This document shows, one piece after another, positions 42,492-45,244 of a stretch of DNA of 45,244 bases (its first letter is position 1; each line of letters begins with the position of its first letter). The stretch covers positions 1 through 45,244 of the forward strand of contig CAZVIH010000072.1 of NCBI GenBank assembly GCA_964627755.1, given 5' to 3'. The notes under the pieces are model-generated. The model worked only from the letters and a program-made list of their open reading frames with translations, made no database searches and had not been told where the DNA came from. Origin of the DNA: B10-G9 sp964627755. Its GTDB lineage: Bacteria > Chloroflexota > Anaerolineae > Anaerolineales > UBA11858. Position numbers and translations under genes: made by a program.

Positions 42492-43349
42492 TCAGGGGGT
42501 GGGTGACACGGTCACTGTCGGTTGGATCGTGTAGGTTGGTGAGGGGGTAACCGTGGGGGTGGTAGTCACTGTAGATGTGGGAGGTTCTCCAACCACGCTA
42601 AAACTCCCTGAAATATAATAATCCAGTCCCAGGAAGATCTGAATCTGATAATCACCCGGCAGCCACAATTCTGGCGCTGGATCCCAATCTGTATAGCCAA
42701 TACCGCCGCTGCCGCCATTCCAGGGCATGCTTTCATAATGCACCAGGTTTTCCCCCTCGTACCAGAGTGCACTCCACTGGATATCATCTTCCATATAGGC
42801 GTAGCTGAAAACTGCATACAGGTGGCCTACCGGGTTGCTGAACTGTACTCCGGGGCCGATGGGGTTGTAATCATCATCCAACCCGATATTAGAAAATACC
42901 AGCGGACTGAATGCGGCTTCCGCTGGCGGAGTGAGTTTGCCATCAAATCGGGCCTCCACAGCTACCGGGATGTGGGGTGTGGAACTGGGCAGGGGAGTAT
43001 AGGATTCAGCCGGGGTAAGGGTGATGGTGGGGGTTTCTGTAATGGTTGGCGTCACAGATGCGGAAGGGGAGATGGATGGAGTAAGGCTGGCAGGTCTGGT
43101 AGGTGAAGGGCTGATGATCGTATAAGCCACCGGTTCGCCGTAAAAGAAGACCAGGATGCCCAGAATAGCCCAGAATAAAGCCAGCACAATCAGCCACCAG
43201 CCGCGCCTTTTCTGGTCCTGGCTGAGATTGAAAAATTTGATCTTGCGGCTGGCCAGCACTGTCTGGGCGCCGCTGATAACACTGATCAGGAAAAAGATCC
43301 CGGTCAGGATTGTGGCGGCGATCACTCCAGCACGTATATCCAGGTTCAC
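42492..43349 (-). CDS. Membrane protein with Thr/Pro linker and extracellular domain
   Basis: A 285-residue protein of unknown function. Two hydrophobic helices (about residues 8-28 and 50-68) flank a basic cytoplasmic loop. A Ser/Thr/Pro-rich linker (about 80-125) leads to an extracellular domain (about 130-255) rich in aromatic residues (VGHLYAVFSYAYMEDDIQWSA, then LWLPGDYQIQIFLG), which resembles ligand-binding domains seen in other Chloroflexota surface proteins. A second TPTVTPSPT tail ends the protein. It starts at GTG 43349, overlapping the stop of the upstream FAH-family gene by 4 bases. Confidence 0.72.
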   Translation of the reverse strand: MNLDIRAGVIAATILTGIFFLISVISGAQTVLASRKIKFFNLSQDQKRRGWWLIVLALFWAILGILVFFYGEPVAYTIISPSPTRPASLTPSISPSASVTPTITETPTITLTPAESYTPLPSSTPHIPVAVEARFDGKLTPPAEAAFSPLVFSNIGLDDDYNPIGPGVQFSNPVGHLYAVFSYAYMEDDIQWSALWYEGENLVHYESMPWNGGSGGIGYTDWDPAPELWLPGDYQIQIFLGLDYYISGSFSVVGEPPTSTVTTTPTVTPSPTYTIQPTVTVSPTP

Positions 43350-44119
43350 TGGGCACGCTCCGACTGGATCACTGGGTTAGTGAGTTTTCCGATGCCTTCG
43401 ATTTCTATTTCCACTATATCACCGGCTTCCAATTTGGAGACACCTTCAGGGGTACCGGTCAGCAGAACATCACCAGGCATGAGAGTCATAAAAGAGGAGG
43501 CAAATGCAATCAGCTGGTCTACCAGGAAGACCATTTCCCGGGTGGAAGCCATCTGGCGCAGGTCGCCGTTGACCCGGCAGGAGATGATGGCATCAGCAGT
43601 ATTGAAGTCAGTTTCGATCCAGGGCCCGATGGGAGCAAAGGTATCAAAACCCTTAGCACGAGTCCAGAGCAGATCCTCTCTCTGGAATGCCCGGTCGGTG
43701 ACATCGTTGGCAATGGTATAACCCAGAATATGTTTTTTTGCATCAGCGAGGTCGATCCAGCGTCCAGCCTTGCCAATTACTACAGCCAGTTCAGCTTCAT
43801 GCTCCACCTGCCGGGACTGAGGGGGCAAAACGATCGCTTCCCCGGGTCCGATCACAGCTGTGGGCGGCTTGAAGAACAGGACAGGCAATTCGGGTACAGA
43901 ATTATTCAGTTCAGCGGCATGGGCGGCATAGTTGCGGGCCACACAAATGATCTTGCCGGGTACAACCGGGGCTAAAAGCTCAACTTTATCGAGAGATGTT
44001 TTGGCTTCCCCGCGTTGGAAAGAACCAAAAAGATCACCCTTGATAGGTCCAACCTTATTATCCAGCAGCCAGCCGTAGCCAGGTTTGCGGTGGGGTGTTT
44101 GGTATCGTATGATTTTCAT
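43346..44119 (-). CDS. Fumarylacetoacetate hydrolase (FAH) family protein, short form
   Basis: A 257-residue FAH-superfamily enzyme. Landmarks: CVARNYAAHAAEL, LFFKPPTAVIGPGEAI, metal ligands in VEHEAELAVVIG (E108, E110) and NDVTDRAFQ (D139), AKGFDTFAPIGP and LLTGTPEGVSKLEAGD. This is the common form, including 2-hydroxyhepta-2,4-diene-1,7-dioate isomerase-like enzymes and oxaloacetate decarboxylases; the substrate is not determined. ATG at 44119 (MKIIRYQ) is preferred because the family starts there; upstream sequence is low-complexity repeat. No strong Shine-Dalgarno is seen. It overlaps the downstream membrane protein gene. Confidence 0.85.
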   Translation of the reverse strand: MKIIRYQTPHRKPGYGWLLDNKVGPIKGDLFGSFQRGEAKTSLDKVELLAPVVPGKIICVARNYAAHAAELNNSVPELPVLFFKPPTAVIGPGEAIVLPPQSRQVEHEAELAVVIGKAGRWIDLADAKKHILGYTIANDVTDRAFQREDLLWTRAKGFDTFAPIGPWIETDFNTADAIISCRVNGDLRQMASTREMVFLVDQLIAFASSFMTLMPGDVLLTGTPEGVSKLEAGDIVEIEIEGIGKLTNPVIQSERAQ

Positions 44120-44189
44120 GATAAATTGATGTTTTGTGCTTTGAATGAGTTTATCATAAGGGGTGAAGCTTTGGCAAACAGGAGGACGT

Positions 44190-44258
44190 AAGTCGTAATT
44201 TGTAAATCGTAAGTAGATGAACTCTTCTGACCCCAAATCGACTTACAATCTACAACTT
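44190..44258. repeat. Imperfect inverted repeat upstream of tRNA-Val
   Basis: The 20 bases at 44190-44209 pair with 44239-44258 at 16 of 20 positions across a 29-base spacer. The arms are built of GTAAGTCG/CGTAAGT-like units that also recur directly. Function unknown. Confidence 0.5.
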
Positions 44259-44301
44259 GCCACTTGCGCGAATACAATCCCTTCCTAAAATTTTGCCCAT
44301 T

Positions 44302-44310
44302 TGATATAAT
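44302..44310 (+). promoter_or_regulatory. Extended -10 promoter of tRNA-Val
   Basis: TGATATAAT is a TGn extended -10 with a perfect hexamer, ending 13 bases before the tRNA. The -35 region is poor. Confidence 0.6.
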
Positions 44311-44323
44311 AAAACCAGAACAC

Positions 44324-44397
44324 GGGCGGTTAGCTCAGCTGGTTAGAGCACCTCCTTTACAAGGAGGGGGTCGTTGGTTCGAGTCCAATACTGCCCA
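44324..44397 (+). tRNA. tRNA-Val (anticodon TAC)
   Basis: A complete 74-base cloverleaf. The acceptor arm GGGCGGT pairs with ACTGCCC (one G-U pair), the D stem is GCTC/GAGC, the anticodon stem CCTCC/GGAGG carries loop TTTACAA with anticodon TAC (reads GTA valine codons), and the T arm GTTGG-TTCGAGT-CCAAT contains the TTCGA motif. The 3' CCA is not encoded. It has its own extended -10 promoter and terminator. Confidence 0.95.
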
Positions 44398-44402
44398 CTC
44401 TC

Positions 44403-44440
44403 AAACCGCTATTCATTGTGAATAGCGGTTTTATTATATA
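44403..44440 (+). terminator. Terminator of tRNA-Val
   Basis: AAACCGCTATTC at 44403-44414 and GAATAGCGGTTT at 44420-44431 form a perfect 12-bp stem with an ATTGT loop, followed by TTATTATAT, six bases after the tRNA. Confidence 0.85.
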
Positions 44441-44529
44441 TAATATCGATGAGCAGATATCAAATATATCTGACCGTTGAGTGCTGACATTCGATCCATA
44501 TCGCCCAATAACAGGATTTTACGGGCACC

Positions 44530-44694
44530 ATGAGGGAGAGCAGGTTGAAGGACGACCGTGTCTCACAGCGTCCGGATCTAACCGCCCCGAATTTGCAGCT
44601 CCTGGATCGCAAGCGTAAACAGACTGTACTTCCGGATATTCTTTTTTATCATGGAGATTGTGGAATTTATACTAAAGGAATTGGAACAAATTGA
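44530..44694 (+). CDS. Possible small ORF overlapping the DUF1801 gene start
   Basis: A 54-codon frame (MRESRLKDDRVSQRPDL...) begins with ATG at 44530 and ends with TGA at 44692-44694, overlapping the TTG start at 44691 by four bases. No family is recognised and there is no good Shine-Dalgarno. The overlap resembles coupling, but the frame may be chance. Confidence 0.2.
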   Translation: MRESRLKDDRVSQRPDLTAPNLQLLDRKRKQTVLPDILFYHGDCGIYTKGIGTN

Positions 44695-45047
44695 CTACCC
44701 CCAAATTCAATTCAGTTGAGGAATATCTAACCTCTCTAGATCCCGTGAAAGAAAGGACCCTCAGATCGATCATAGACTTGATCCTTACAGAATTTCCGGA
44801 ACTGGAGTCCAAACTTGCCTGGAACGTACCCCAGATCCACCGCGATGGGAAATATATTGCTGGCTTTGCTGCCTACAAGAATCATCTATCTTTTTCAGCC
44901 TGGAGTCCTCATGTGCTTGAAGATTTTAAGGCGCGCTTGGGGAAGTTTGTTGTTAAGCAGAATCTTTTTCAGATCCCTGTTGATTGGGAGATCGATAGGG
45001 AGCTGATAATGGATCTGGTCCGGGCCAGACTGGCCGAGTTGGAATAA
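44691..45047 (+). CDS. DUF1801 (YdhG-like) protein
   Basis: A 118-residue soluble protein of the DUF1801/YdhG family. The pattern is FNSVEEYLTSLDPVKERTLRSI at the N-terminus, ESKLAWNVPQI, KYIAGFAAYKNHLSFSAW and a C-terminal FQIPVDWEIDRELIMDLV. Its biochemical role is unknown; related folds bind iron or small ligands. The start is TTG at 44691, since no ATG lies nearby in frame and GGAAC is the only upstream purine stretch. It is followed by a second related gene at the window end. Confidence 0.75.
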   Translation: MTTPKFNSVEEYLTSLDPVKERTLRSIIDLILTEFPELESKLAWNVPQIHRDGKYIAGFAAYKNHLSFSAWSPHVLEDFKARLGKFVVKQNLFQIPVDWEIDRELIMDLVRARLAELE

Positions 45048-45136
45048 CCTTTCCCCTCATTAACTAATCGGGCCAAGGGCAGGGATGATCAAGAAAATGT
45101 GGACCCGAAAATCACCTGATTGCAGAGGATCAATCA

Positions 45137-45244
45137 ATGAATAAAATGGCATCTAGTGTTGATGAGTTTTTTAATCAAACCGATACATGGCAGGAAGAAT
45201 TTAATGAGTTGAGAAGGATCGTTCTTAACTGCCAGCTGGACGAA
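45137..45244 (+). CDS. YdeI-like protein, N-terminal part (cut by window end)
   Basis: Thirty-six codons are open from ATG at 45137 to the window end. The sequence SSVDEFFNQTDTWQEEFNEL followed by RRIVLNCQLDE resembles the N-terminus of YdeI/OmdA-type proteins, which also carry a DUF1801 domain. GAGGA lies 7 bases before ATG. Placement after another DUF1801 gene fits a small paired locus. Confidence 0.65.
   Translation, partial: MNKMASSVDEFFNQTDTWQEEFNELRRIVLNCQLDE

Noticed and set aside
1..45244. CRISPR array, prophage or transposase
   Set aside because: No regularly spaced direct repeats, no integrase, transposase or phage structural genes were seen. The repeats found are isolated hairpins.

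Overview
The window looks like a chromosomal segment of an anaerobic Chloroflexota bacterium of the Anaerolineae type. The evidence is indirect: many lipoproteins and membrane-anchored proteins with Ser/Thr/Pro-rich linkers, a choice-of-anchor Q beta-helix protein, beta-propeller lipoproteins, moderate GC, and a single-membrane style gene set. No rRNA or marker gene fixes the taxonomy. No insertion sequence, prophage or CRISPR array is visible.

Layout. (1) 1-7626, plus strand: tail of an unidentified gene, a GNAT acetyltransferase, a membrane protein fused to an EEP-type phosphodiesterase domain (Cwh43-like), an MFS carrier, then three lipoproteins, two of them beta-propellers. (2) 7780-13345: an FAH-family hydrolase overlapping an alpha/beta hydrolase; a divergent XRE regulator plus small membrane protein under a promoter covered by two 18-bp operator copies; a class II glutamine amidotransferase; a DUF6504 protein and an M24-fold protein with a damaged metal site; a STAS-like protein. 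(3) 13477-25120, minus strand: a surface beta-helix lipoprotein, then a cell-shape and division cluster, transcribed mreB-mreC-mreD-mrdA-minC-minD-minE-rodA-gltX. (4) 25332-28562: an OB-fold/lamin-tail envelope protein and lexA, whose near-ideal promoter carries an SOS box in its spacer. (5) 28822-36525, plus strand: a tight seven-gene operon encoding a fused CitD-CitE protein, CitF, an HD-like protein, the large and small subunits of an aconitase/isopropylmalate-isomerase-type hydro-lyase, an isocitrate/isopropylmalate-type dehydrogenase and an MmgE/PrpD protein. This is the best candidate for an uncharacterised pathway. (6) 36582-45244: M29 aminopeptidase, YCF48-type propeller lipoprotein bracketed by hairpin repeats, flippase-like protein with a DUF362 protein, PsuG, a Thr/Pro-rich membrane protein, a second FAH-family enzyme, tRNA-Val(TAC), a DUF1801 protein and the start of a YdeI-like gene cut by the window end.

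How the parts fit. Region 3 is a dedicated elongation and division-site unit: MreBCD scaffold, PBP2 and RodA synthase, and the MinCDE oscillator. Region 5 has the enzymes to interconvert a citrate-type tertiary hydroxy acid with its secondary isomer, decarboxylate the isomer oxidatively, and cleave the tertiary acid to acetate plus an oxoacid. Whether the real substrates are citrate/isocitrate or a methylated or shorter analogue cannot be settled from sequence. The remaining loci are mostly envelope lipoproteins and general hydrolases.
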